Of a stretch of 8,809 nt of DNA, positions 1-5,960 are shown piece after piece. Position 1 is the stretch's first letter; each line of letters opens with the position of its first letter. Position numbers and translations under genes: made by a program. The stretch lies in assembly GCA_009842375.1 (NCBI GenBank), contig VYFM01000609.1, forward strand, positions 1-8,809, read 5' to 3'. The DNA comes from Candidatus Poribacteria bacterium. GTDB taxonomy: Bacteria > Poribacteria > WGA-4E > WGA-3G. The notes under the pieces are model-generated. The model was not told the DNA's origin. It was given only the letters and a program-made list of their open reading frames with translations, and made no database searches.

Positions 1-22
1 TCACGTTAATAATAAAAAATAG

Positions 23-51
23 TTGACATAAAGTTGACACTAATATATAAT
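23..51 (+). promoter_or_regulatory. Consensus sigma70-type promoter of the metal operon
   Basis: A perfect -35 hexamer TTGACA (23-28) and a perfect -10 hexamer TATAAT (46-51) are separated by 17 bp, the optimal spacing for the housekeeping sigma factor. Transcription should start near base 58, giving a leader of about 128 nt before the regulator's ATG at 187. A second TTGACA lies 11 bp downstream (34-39) but has no good -10 at the right distance. Such a strong promoter makes sense if it is normally held down by a repressor; an operator-like sequence begins at its last bases. Confidence 0.85.
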
Positions 52-70
52 TTAGTTATGCCTAAAATAA
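52..70. promoter_or_regulatory. Putative DtxR/MntR-type operator over the -10/start site
   Basis: TTAGTTATGCCTAAAATAA matches the classical DtxR/IdeR box as I recall it (TTAGGTTAGCCTAACCTAA) at 14 of 19 positions. It also contains an inverted repeat TTTAG, 6 nt, CTAAA (51-66). It starts at the last base of the -10 hexamer and covers the expected start site, where a bound repressor would block RNA polymerase. The first gene downstream encodes a DtxR-family regulator, so metal-dependent autorepression of the operon is the simplest reading. Binding itself is inferred. Confidence 0.6.
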
Positions 71-83
71 ATTGTTGATATGT

Positions 84-105
84 TTAAATATTATGGCATA
101 TTTAA
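84..105. repeat. Perfect 8-bp inverted repeat in the leader (possible second operator)
   Basis: TTAAATAT (84-91) and its exact reverse complement ATATTTAA (98-105) flank a 6-nt spacer, TATGGC. The 6-nt spacing equals that of the TTTAG/CTAAA dyad 33 bp upstream. The right arm runs into TTAACCTAA (102-110), which matches 8 of 9 bases of the DtxR half-site CTAACCTAA. It may be a second repressor site downstream of the start, or an AT-rich RNA hairpin. AT-rich dyads also arise by chance, so confidence is moderate. Confidence 0.4.
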
Positions 106-146
106 CCTAAATCACGTGGTTTGTACCAACCATTTCCCGCAAATAT

Positions 147-170
147 AGGTTACACACTTGTGAGTAACCT
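147..170 (+). promoter_or_regulatory. Leader stem-loop just upstream of the regulator's ribosome-binding site
   Basis: AGGTTAC (147-153) pairs exactly with GTAACCT (164-170). Inside, an A/A mismatch is followed by CAC (155-157) opposite GTG (160-162), so 20 of 24 positions are symmetrical. It ends a few bases before the purine-rich ribosome-binding sequence GGATAGGAAAG (173-183) and 17 nt before the ATG at 187. In RNA it would form a hairpin beside the ribosome site. As DNA it contains AGGTT/AACCT half-sites like those of DtxR boxes. Which of these roles is real cannot be told from sequence. Confidence 0.5.
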
Positions 171-186
171 GCGGATAGGAAAGACA

Positions 187-858
187 ATGCTTACACAAGC
201 GGCTGAGGACTACCTTAAGTCAATCTATAAGTTACAAGAGAAAGGTGGCAAAGTTTCAACTGGCATATTAGCAGAATTTCTTGATGTTAAACCTGCATCT
301 GCCACTGGCATGATCAAGAAACTTAAAAGTATGAACCTTGTCATTCATCAACGTTATCAAGGTGTTACACTCACGGATGCTGGTAAAGCCGTTGCGCTTG
401 AAATCATTAGACATCATCGTTTGTTAGAACTTTACCTGAATAAAGCACTTGGTGTGCCGTGGGATGGTGTTCATGAAGAAGCAGAGAAATTGGAACATGT
501 TATCTCGGAAGACGTGGAAGCAAGAATGGACGAGTTTCTGGGATACCCAACTGCTGACCCGCATGGTTCACCTATACCTGATAAGAACGGTGTTGTGCCT
601 GAAACACAATTCGTTCCAATGACTGATCTACAGAATGGACAGTCTTGTGTTGTTGCTGAGGTTAGTGATAACGATTCTGCGTTGTTGCGTCATCTGGGGA
701 GTTTTAATCTCTATCCTGGTACAGCGTTCAGGGTGATAGAAGTTGCACCATTTGATGGTCCCTTTACTATTGATATTGCTGGACAACAAGCGGTGATTGG
801 ACGGGAAGTAGCTAAGAATATCTTTGTAAATAATGTAGAACCAATAGATACTGTGTAA
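187..858 (+). CDS. mntR: DtxR/MntR-family metal-dependent transcriptional repressor
   Basis: This 223-residue cytoplasmic DNA-binding regulator has the three-part DtxR layout: a winged helix (about 4-65), a metal-binding dimerisation domain (about 66-140) and a C-terminal SH3-like/FeoA domain (about 148-221). Ligand positions can be read by alignment with DtxR and B. subtilis MntR: D8, H77, E81, H96, E100, E103 and H104. Asp and Glu at 8 and 100 replace the Met and Cys of iron-sensing DtxR, which is the manganese-type pattern; position 11 is Lys, not the Glu of B. subtilis MntR. I chose ATG 187 because family members begin with this short lead into the EDYL motif and a GGA-rich site precedes it. 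An in-frame TTG at 121 would add 22 residues translated across a dyad and has no ribosome site. It is the first gene of the metal operon and probably controls it and itself. TroR or a SirR-like iron regulator are alternative names. Confidence 0.93.
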   Translation: MLTQAAEDYLKSIYKLQEKGGKVSTGILAEFLDVKPASATGMIKKLKSMNLVIHQRYQGVTLTDAGKAVALEIIRHHRLLELYLNKALGVPWDGVHEEAEKLEHVISEDVEARMDEFLGYPTADPHGSPIPDKNGVVPETQFVPMTDLQNGQSCVVAEVSDNDSALLRHLGSFNLYPGTAFRVIEVAPFDGPFTIDIAGQQAVIGREVAKNIFVNNVEPIDTV

Positions 859-880
859 GCGCGCATTGAATGCGCGCTTA
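856..880 (+). terminator. Perfect GC-rich hairpin over the regulator's stop codon
   Basis: The arms TAAGCGCGCATT (856-867) and AATGCGCGCTTA (869-880) are exact reverse complements around a single central G. In RNA this gives an 11-bp stem with a TGA loop. The stop codon TAA is the first three bases of the left arm. The sequence after the stem (TTACCG) has no real T-run, so as an intrinsic terminator it would be partial at best. It may instead set the regulator-to-operon ratio by attenuation, or protect the 3' end of a processed regulator mRNA. The next gene's ribosome site begins 9 nt further on. Confidence 0.6.
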
Positions 881-901
881 TTACCGATGAGGGTACCAAT
901 T

Positions 902-2041
902 ATGAATGAAATAAAAAAGATTAAACCTGATTCCAAAACTATTAAGACATGGAGACACCATTTACAAGATGAAGTAGATGCAAGTTTCCTGTATAGCGTA
1001 TTCGCAGAGCTTGAACCGGACCCTGATCGGAAAGATATATTACTTGAGCTTGCTGATGTGGAAAGTCGACATGTTGCTCGTTGGGAAGATATGTTGACAT
1101 CCTATGAAGTAAAGATTAAGGAACAACGTCCTACATTTAAAGCCAGATTCTGGTCTTGGTATGCACGTAAGTTTGGAAATAGGTTTCCACTAAATCGGAT
1201 GTTGGATGAAGAGGCGAGTGAGGTAAAAGATTACCTGATGCTGCACAAAAATAGCACTTTGGAAGATGCTAAAGAAACAGCACTTGTCCTGGCAAAAGAG
1301 TCGGCAATGCACACAGAAAGTTTGCAGGAACTCACAGGTTCAAGTGATGAACCGTGGCATAAAACCGAATCCGGTGGTATGTTGGGAAACATTGTATACG
1401 GTTTCAACGATGGATTAACAGCAAATTTTGGCTTAGTTGCAGGTGTAATCGCAGCCACGGAGAATCCATCTACTATATTGGTAACCGGTATTGTTGGAAC
1501 AGTTGCAGATGCACTTTCTATGGGAGCTTCTGGGTATCTCGCGGCAAAAAGTGTCCAAGAGGTATATGAACATGAAATCGAGGTAGAAAAAGAGGAAATC
1601 CGTCTTATGCCTGACCTTGAGGAGGAGGAACTCACTCTCATATATGCCTCCCGCGGTATGCCAAAGGAACACGCGCAACTCATGGCAAAGGAAGTAATGC
1701 GTGACCCGGAAAGAGCATTAGAGGAAAAAATTCAATCGGAACTTAGGATCGGTGAATCGCACACTACTCCTCTCAAAGAGGGATGGATTACCGGACTTGC
1801 AACTGCGGTCGGTGCTTTTATTCCCGTTGCCCCGTTTTTGTTTACTACAGGCTTTACCGCAATATGGATTTCTTTTAGTCTCGCGATGTTTTCACACTTT
1901 GCTGTCGGTGCCGCGCGAAGTCTTTTCACAGGGCGTGGTCTATTTCGGAGTGGCATTGATATGTTTGTCGTTGGTCTTGGCGTTGCTGGTGTAGGTTATA
2001 TTGTAGGTAAAGTTTTAGAACATTTTTTCTTTGGAGTTTGA
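902..2041 (+). CDS. mbfA: Ferritin-like domain/VIT1-CCC1 fusion membrane protein (MbfA-like)
   Basis: This 379-residue protein has two parts. Residues about 10-145 form a ferritin-like (erythrin) four-helix domain with candidate diiron ligands E24, E54, H57, E104 or E107, E133 and H137, including two ExxH motifs (54-57 and 134-137 region). Residues about 158-379 form a VIT1/CCC1 transporter: membrane segments near 162-187, 190-215, 297-315, 318-342 and 352-372, a conserved FND motif with D170, and a Glu-rich cytoplasmic stretch (220-244) like the metal-binding loop of VIT1. The same order occurs in MbfA of rhizobia, described as an inner-membrane iron exporter that protects against iron and peroxide stress. 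Start ATG 902 follows GAGGG (889-893) at 8 nt; an upstream in-frame TTG at 866 lies inside the hairpin. The gene is 3 nt from the receptor gene, so it is co-transcribed with the importer. Iron or manganese export or storage is inferred from the family. Confidence 0.9.
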   Translation: MNEIKKIKPDSKTIKTWRHHLQDEVDASFLYSVFAELEPDPDRKDILLELADVESRHVARWEDMLTSYEVKIKEQRPTFKARFWSWYARKFGNRFPLNRMLDEEASEVKDYLMLHKNSTLEDAKETALVLAKESAMHTESLQELTGSSDEPWHKTESGGMLGNIVYGFNDGLTANFGLVAGVIAATENPSTILVTGIVGTVADALSMGASGYLAAKSVQEVYEHEIEVEKEEIRLMPDLEEEELTLIYASRGMPKEHAQLMAKEVMRDPERALEEKIQSELRIGESHTTPLKEGWITGLATAVGAFIPVAPFLFTTGFTAIWISFSLAMFSHFAVGAARSLFTGRGLFRSGIDMFVVGLGVAGVGYIVGKVLEHFFFGV

Positions 2042-2044
2042 AGA

Positions 2045-2998
2045 ATGAAGAGATTAATTATTTTATTATTTATAATACTTATCTTTACGAGTTACGGTTG
2101 TGATATAAAAAATGCACCCAGTCCAAATTCGGATGCGAATGTGCATGTAGTTGCTACGATTGGTATGGTAACTGATATTGTGAAAAATGTTGGTGGTGAA
2201 AATGTGCATGTAGAAGGTATGATGGGTCCTGGTATTGATCCACATCTATATAAACCTACTGCGAAAGATCTCCAACGACTTAATTCTGCGGATATTATCT
2301 ATTATAATGGATTGCATCTTGAAGCGAAAATGGGAGATGTGCTTTCAAAAATGTCCGGTGATACCAAAACTGTTGCGGTAACAGATGGTATAGACAAAGC
2401 ACTCTTATTATCACCGCCGGAATTTGAAGGACAGTATGATCCTCATTTATGGTTTGACGTATTGCTTTGGATGAAAGCGGTGGAAAATGTACGCGACTCT
2501 CTTTGCAAGTTGGATCCTGATAACAAAGCAGCTTATCAAACTAATGCGCAGCAATACCTTACAGAACTTATAGAACTACATCAATATGTCAAAACACAGT
2601 CTGAACGTGTCCCACCAGCACAACGTGTGCTCGTTACTGCCCATGATGCTTTTAATTACTTCGGAAAAGCATACGGTTTTGAGGTGAAAGGGTTGCAGGG
2701 CATAAGTACTGTTTCGGAAGCTGCGATATCTGATGTTCAAGAATTAGCAGCACTTATTGCTGAACGTCGTATTCCTGCTATCTTTGTAGAATCATCCGTT
2801 CCTTCCCGAAGTCTTGAGGCAGTGAAAGCAGCTGTCAAAGCCAAAGGATATAATGTCCAGATTGGAGGAGAACTCTTTTCTGATGCTATGGGGCATGCTG
2901 GCACACCTGAAGGTACATATATCGGCATGGTGCGGCACAATATAGATACGATTGTAAAGGCGTTGTTAGATGAGACTACTTTCAATGAGGAAGACTAA
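2045..2998 (+). CDS. troA: TroA-type metal ABC transporter substrate-binding lipoprotein
   Basis: This 317-residue cluster A-I (TroA/PsaA/ZnuA) receptor captures Mn, Zn or Fe outside the inner membrane and passes it to the permeases. It has a hydrophobic signal (residues 4-15) ending at C19 in the sequence SYGC, a slightly loose lipobox. Asp follows the Cys; in E. coli such a +2 Asp keeps lipoproteins in the inner membrane, as suits an ABC receptor. The four family metal ligands are present: H67 (DPHLYKP), H134 (DPHLWFD), H200 (VTAHDAF) and D280 (ELFSDAMG). A His rather than Glu at the third position follows TroA/ZnuA rather than PsaA, so the metal could be Zn as well as Mn or Fe. There is no His-rich loop of the sort typical of many ZnuA proteins. 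GGAG (2033-2036) precedes the ATG by 8 nt inside the end of the upstream gene, and the stop abuts the ATPase start. Confidence 0.95.
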   Translation: MKRLIILLFIILIFTSYGCDIKNAPSPNSDANVHVVATIGMVTDIVKNVGGENVHVEGMMGPGIDPHLYKPTAKDLQRLNSADIIYYNGLHLEAKMGDVLSKMSGDTKTVAVTDGIDKALLLSPPEFEGQYDPHLWFDVLLWMKAVENVRDSLCKLDPDNKAAYQTNAQQYLTELIELHQYVKTQSERVPPAQRVLVTAHDAFNYFGKAYGFEVKGLQGISTVSEAAISDVQELAALIAERRIPAIFVESSVPSRSLEAVKAAVKAKGYNVQIGGELFSDAMGHAGTPEGTYIGMVRHNIDTIVKALLDETTFNEED

Positions 2999-3742
2999 AT
3001 GCAGGCACTTGATTCGAAAGCCATTGAAGTAACCGATTTAACCGTTGCATATCAGGAAACACCTGTTTTGTGGGACATTGATCTTGATGTCCCTCCGGGT
3101 GTGCTTTTAGCGATTGTAGGTCCGAATGGTGCAGGAAAAACAACCTTGATCAAAGCAATTTTGGGGTTAGTTCGTCCAGCCGCTGGGAATGTGCTAATAT
3201 ACAATAAGCCTTATGTAACACAACGACGTATTGTTGGATATGTGCCACAACGTGGCAGCGTTGACTGGGATTTTCCGACAAACGTGCTTGATGTAGTTAT
3301 GATGGGACGATATGGTGCACTTGGATGGATTAAGCGACCTGGAAACCGTGATCGCGAACTGGCGATGCATGCCCTTGAAAAAGTTGGCATGGAGAATTAT
3401 ACTACACGACAGATTAGTCAACTCTCAGGGGGTCAACAGCAGCGGGTTTTCCTTGCACGTGCACTTGTACAAGATGCAACAATCTATTTAATGGATGAAC
3501 CATTCCAAGGTGTTGATGCTACCACCGAACGCGCAATCATCTCATTGCTTCAGGAACTCCGTGAAAATGGCAAAACGGTTGTCGTCGTGCACCATGACTT
3601 GCAAACTGTTACCGATTACTTTGACTGGGTAACGCTGTTGAATATCCGTAGAATTGCAAGCGGTCCTATTGAGGATACATTCACAACTGAAAATCTACGT
3701 GAGACTTACGGTGGACGTGTCGCATTCATTAAAAACCGATAA
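2999..3742 (+). CDS. troB: Metal ABC transporter ATP-binding protein
   Basis: This 247-residue cytoplasmic ATPase powers the importer. All nucleotide-binding motifs are intact: Walker A GPNGAGKTT (41-49), Q-loop Q84 (YVPQRG), ABC signature LSGGQQQR (142-149), Walker B with the catalytic Glu in TIYLMDEP (161-168), D-loop GVD (171-173) and switch His in VHHDL (H199). The spacing and the MDEPFQGVD text are typical of the manganese/zinc importer family (TroB, MntB, ZnuC). The start codon directly follows the receptor's TAA, with GAGG (2987-2990) 8 nt upstream, which suggests translational coupling. It is followed by the largest gap inside the transporter (58 nt). Length is normal for the family and I see no defect. 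Confidence 0.97.
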   Translation: MQALDSKAIEVTDLTVAYQETPVLWDIDLDVPPGVLLAIVGPNGAGKTTLIKAILGLVRPAAGNVLIYNKPYVTQRRIVGYVPQRGSVDWDFPTNVLDVVMMGRYGALGWIKRPGNRDRELAMHALEKVGMENYTTRQISQLSGGQQQRVFLARALVQDATIYLMDEPFQGVDATTERAIISLLQELRENGKTVVVVHHDLQTVTDYFDWVTLLNIRRIASGPIEDTFTTENLRETYGGRVAFIKNR

Positions 3743-3800
3743 AATAGTGTAAATACACCCTGTAAACAAAAAATCACATTGACCTACCATCACAAACATC

Positions 3801-4739
3801 ATGGATAATTTTCTGTTTCTAACACGAATTGATTATACACTGATCGTTGTATCATTGGGGGCTGCGCTGCTTGGAACAGTCAGTGGCGCACTTGGTACTT
3901 ATGCCGTATTGCGTCGACAAAGTCTTCTCGGCGATGCTATCTCACATGCTGCACTACCCGGTATAGCAGTTGCATTTTTACTAACGGGCAGCAAAACTCC
4001 ATTGATTCTTGTTTTTGGTGCTGCACTTGCAGGTTGGTTAGGGGCACTCGCTATCATAAGCATCGTGAGATTGACGCGTATCAAATATGATAGTGCCCTT
4101 GCCCTTGTTCTATCTACCTTTTTTGGAATCGGATTAGTGTTATATTCACTGATACAACGTAGCGGAAATGCAAATCAAGCGGGATTAGATACCTTTATCT
4201 TTGGACAAGCAGCGACAATATTGAAACGTGATGTCATAACAATTGGTATACTCGGTGGAATTGCCCTAATAACCATGCTTATCTTATGGAAAGAGTTGAA
4301 ACTGCTTATTTTTGATGAAGGGTTCGCTGCCTCTATCGGTTTTCCGACTCGTTTGCTTGATATTTTACTGACGAGTCTACTGGTTATTGCAATTGTTCTT
4401 GGTCTTCAAGCGGTGGGTGCGGTGCTGATGAGTGCGATGTTAATTGCTCCTGCAGTTGCTGCGCGTCAATGGACAAACAAGCTTAACTTAATGGTGTTAC
4501 TCGCTGCTGCATTTGGCGCATTTGCGGGGGTAAGTGGGACTATTATTAGTAGCAGTACAACGGGTCTTCCTACTGGACCAATGATTATCCTTTGTGCGAC
4601 CTTATTTGTAGGTCTTTCAATCGTATTTGCCCCTAACCGAGGGTTAATATGGGATACCATTAGACAACGCAAAAATAGACGTAGTCTAAAGATTGCTGCG
4701 GGACGTTTGTTGGAAGAACCTCAGCAGGAAAGCGAATAA
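3801..4739 (+). CDS. troC: Metal ABC transporter permease, ABC-3 family (first subunit)
   Basis: This 312-residue polytopic inner-membrane protein forms one half of the metal channel. Hydrophobic segments lie near residues 13-37, 52-90, 98-118, 145-163, 186-218, 228-250 and 258-277. The family motif GDAISHAALPG (44-54) supplies D45 and H49, equivalent to residues reported to hold metal inside the related PsaC permease, and SAMLIAPAVAAR (211-222) and FAPNRGL (276-282) are also typical. ATG 3801 is the first possible start after an in-frame stop (3780-3782), but no Shine-Dalgarno sequence is visible and the upstream 58 nt hold nothing clear beyond a short GTGTA/TACAC dyad (3747-3758). The charged tail (283-312) resembles the beginning of the extension seen in the next permease but stops short. 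The gene ends 5 nt before that permease. Confidence 0.95.
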   Translation: MDNFLFLTRIDYTLIVVSLGAALLGTVSGALGTYAVLRRQSLLGDAISHAALPGIAVAFLLTGSKTPLILVFGAALAGWLGALAIISIVRLTRIKYDSALALVLSTFFGIGLVLYSLIQRSGNANQAGLDTFIFGQAATILKRDVITIGILGGIALITMLILWKELKLLIFDEGFAASIGFPTRLLDILLTSLLVIAIVLGLQAVGAVLMSAMLIAPAVAARQWTNKLNLMVLLAAAFGAFAGVSGTIISSSTTGLPTGPMIILCATLFVGLSIVFAPNRGLIWDTIRQRKNRRSLKIAAGRLLEEPQQESE

Positions 4740-4744
4740 AATCA

Positions 4745-5854
4745 ATGCAAATTGGAAATCTTGAAATCATACTTATCGCTGTTACGACTGCATCTGCTTG
4801 TGCTTTACCGGGTGTATTCTTGGTACTACGTCGTATGACCTTGATGAGCGATGCGATTAGTCATGCTATACTTCCCGGAATTGTTCTTGCCTTTTTCCTA
4901 ACACATAATCTTTCATCACCGTTACTGATTCTCGCTGCTGGTGCAACTGGTGTTCTCACTGTTGTATTCGTTGAGTTGTTGCAAAAAACAAAACTTGTAA
5001 AAGAGGATGCTGCGATTGGGTTGACATTCCCTGCCTTATTCAGTATTGGCGTGATTCTCATCTCAAGGCACGCCAGTAATATCCATTTGGATATAGATGC
5101 TGTTCTTCTCGGTGAACTGGCTTATGCCCCGCTTAATCGCTTAAAGGTGTTCGGTTCCGATATAGGTCCTATCTCTCTATATGTGATGGGTGGTTTGCTA
5201 ATATTGAACCTTGCTTTTATACTAATTTTCTATAAGGAATTGAAGTTAGCAACATTTGATGCAAGTTTAGCTGTGACGTTGGGTTTATCACCTGTTCTCA
5301 TTCATTACGGATTGATGACGTTAGTTTCAATGACAACTGTGGGTGCATTTGATGCCGTTGGTTCAATTTTAGTAGTTGCATTAATAGTCGGTCCGCCTGT
5401 TACTGCCTATCTTATGACAGATAGTCTTTCTCGTATGCTGATTCTTAGTGTGATTATCGGTTCTGTGAATGCTGTGACGGGTTATTTTCTTGCCTTTCCT
5501 TTAGATGTCTCTATAGCAGGTTCTATTGCTGTAATGACTTTACTAATTTTCGTTACTGTATTCATGATTGTTCCAAATCGCGGACTTATCGCGATTGCCC
5601 GTAGACACATACGACAAAAGTGGGAATTTGCCCAGACGATGCTCGTGATACATCTCTTTAATCACGAGGGACTTCCTGAAGCAGAAGCGGAATCAGAGAT
5701 TGCACACCTGCATGAACATCTCCAGTGGGAACCAACATTTGCATCACGGGTAGTCAGATATGCGTTAAACAACCGGTATGTTTCTCAGAATGCGGCGCAG
5801 CTTATCCTAACGGATAGGGGACGCACCATTGCACAACGGGCACTTGTGCAATGA
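4745..5854 (+). CDS. troD: Metal ABC transporter permease with C-terminal winged-helix-like extension
   Basis: This 369-residue ABC-3 permease probably pairs with the preceding subunit. The membrane core covers about residues 5-280, with SDAISHAILPG (35-45; D36 and H40 as probable channel ligands), GSILVVALIVGPPVTAYL (206-223) and FMIVPNRGL (273-281). Family members usually end near there. This one adds about 85 soluble residues (285-369): an amphipathic start (EFAQTMLVIHLFNHEG), a His/Glu-rich helix (HLHEHLQW, 321-328), then SRVVRYALNNRYVS, and a strand-turn LILTDRGRTIA that resembles the wing of DtxR/MntR winged helices. Fusions of this kind are known among TroC/TroD-type permeases. The tail may sense cytoplasmic metal or bind DNA or a partner; this is inference. 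No clear ribosome site precedes the ATG (a purine run lies about 15 nt upstream), so coupling to the previous gene, 5 nt away, is likely. It is the last gene of the transporter set. Confidence 0.95.
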   Translation: MQIGNLEIILIAVTTASACALPGVFLVLRRMTLMSDAISHAILPGIVLAFFLTHNLSSPLLILAAGATGVLTVVFVELLQKTKLVKEDAAIGLTFPALFSIGVILISRHASNIHLDIDAVLLGELAYAPLNRLKVFGSDIGPISLYVMGGLLILNLAFILIFYKELKLATFDASLAVTLGLSPVLIHYGLMTLVSMTTVGAFDAVGSILVVALIVGPPVTAYLMTDSLSRMLILSVIIGSVNAVTGYFLAFPLDVSIAGSIAVMTLLIFVTVFMIVPNRGLIAIARRHIRQKWEFAQTMLVIHLFNHEGLPEAEAESEIAHLHEHLQWEPTFASRVVRYALNNRYVSQNAAQLILTDRGRTIAQRALVQ

Positions 5855-5899
5855 TATTCCTGTAGTGTTCTGTCCGACATACAGTATCAACCAATAATC

Positions 5900-5928
5900 T
5901 TGACATCACGACATGCCTGCGTTATAAT
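5900..5928 (+). promoter_or_regulatory. Consensus sigma70-type promoter for the Uma2 gene
   Basis: TTGACA (5900-5905) and TATAAT (5923-5928) are separated by exactly 17 bp, the second perfect consensus promoter in the window. The predicted start near 5935 gives a leader of about 26 nt, ending in GGAG and the ATG at 5961. Unlike the first promoter, no DtxR-box-like sequence overlaps it. It separates this transcription unit from the metal operon and could also serve the large thioredoxin gene downstream. The remaining bases 5855-5899 hold only an imperfect dyad without a T-run. Confidence 0.85.
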
Positions 5929-5960
5929 GAAACAATCAAAATACATAAATGGAGAAAAAC

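Noticed and set aside
34..39. Second TTGACA as another -35 element
   Set aside because: The bases 17 bp downstream (TATGCC, 57-62) are a poor -10; the first hexamer pairs perfectly with TATAAT.
121..186. N-terminal extension of the regulator from TTG 121
   Set aside because: No ribosome site before it, it runs through the 147-170 dyad, and DtxR-family proteins begin close to the ATG at 187.
59..186. yybP-ykoY-type manganese riboswitch or other known metal riboswitch in the leader
   Set aside because: I could not find the conserved loop sequences expected of that class; only simple dyads are visible.
866..901. Earlier TTG start at 866 for the MbfA-like protein
   Set aside because: The codon lies in the hairpin after the regulator; ATG 902 has GAGGG 8 nt upstream and gives the usual start of the ferritin-like domain.
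3747..3758. GTGTA/TACAC hairpin after the ATPase gene
   Set aside because: Five base pairs with a 2-nt gap in AT-rich sequence is expected by chance and cannot form a stable loop.
5853..5888. Terminator at the end of the metal operon
   Set aside because: CTGTA/TACAG and TGT/ACA can pair with a bulge, and outer GATA/TATC bases also match, but the stem is weak and no T-run follows, so a terminator is not supported.
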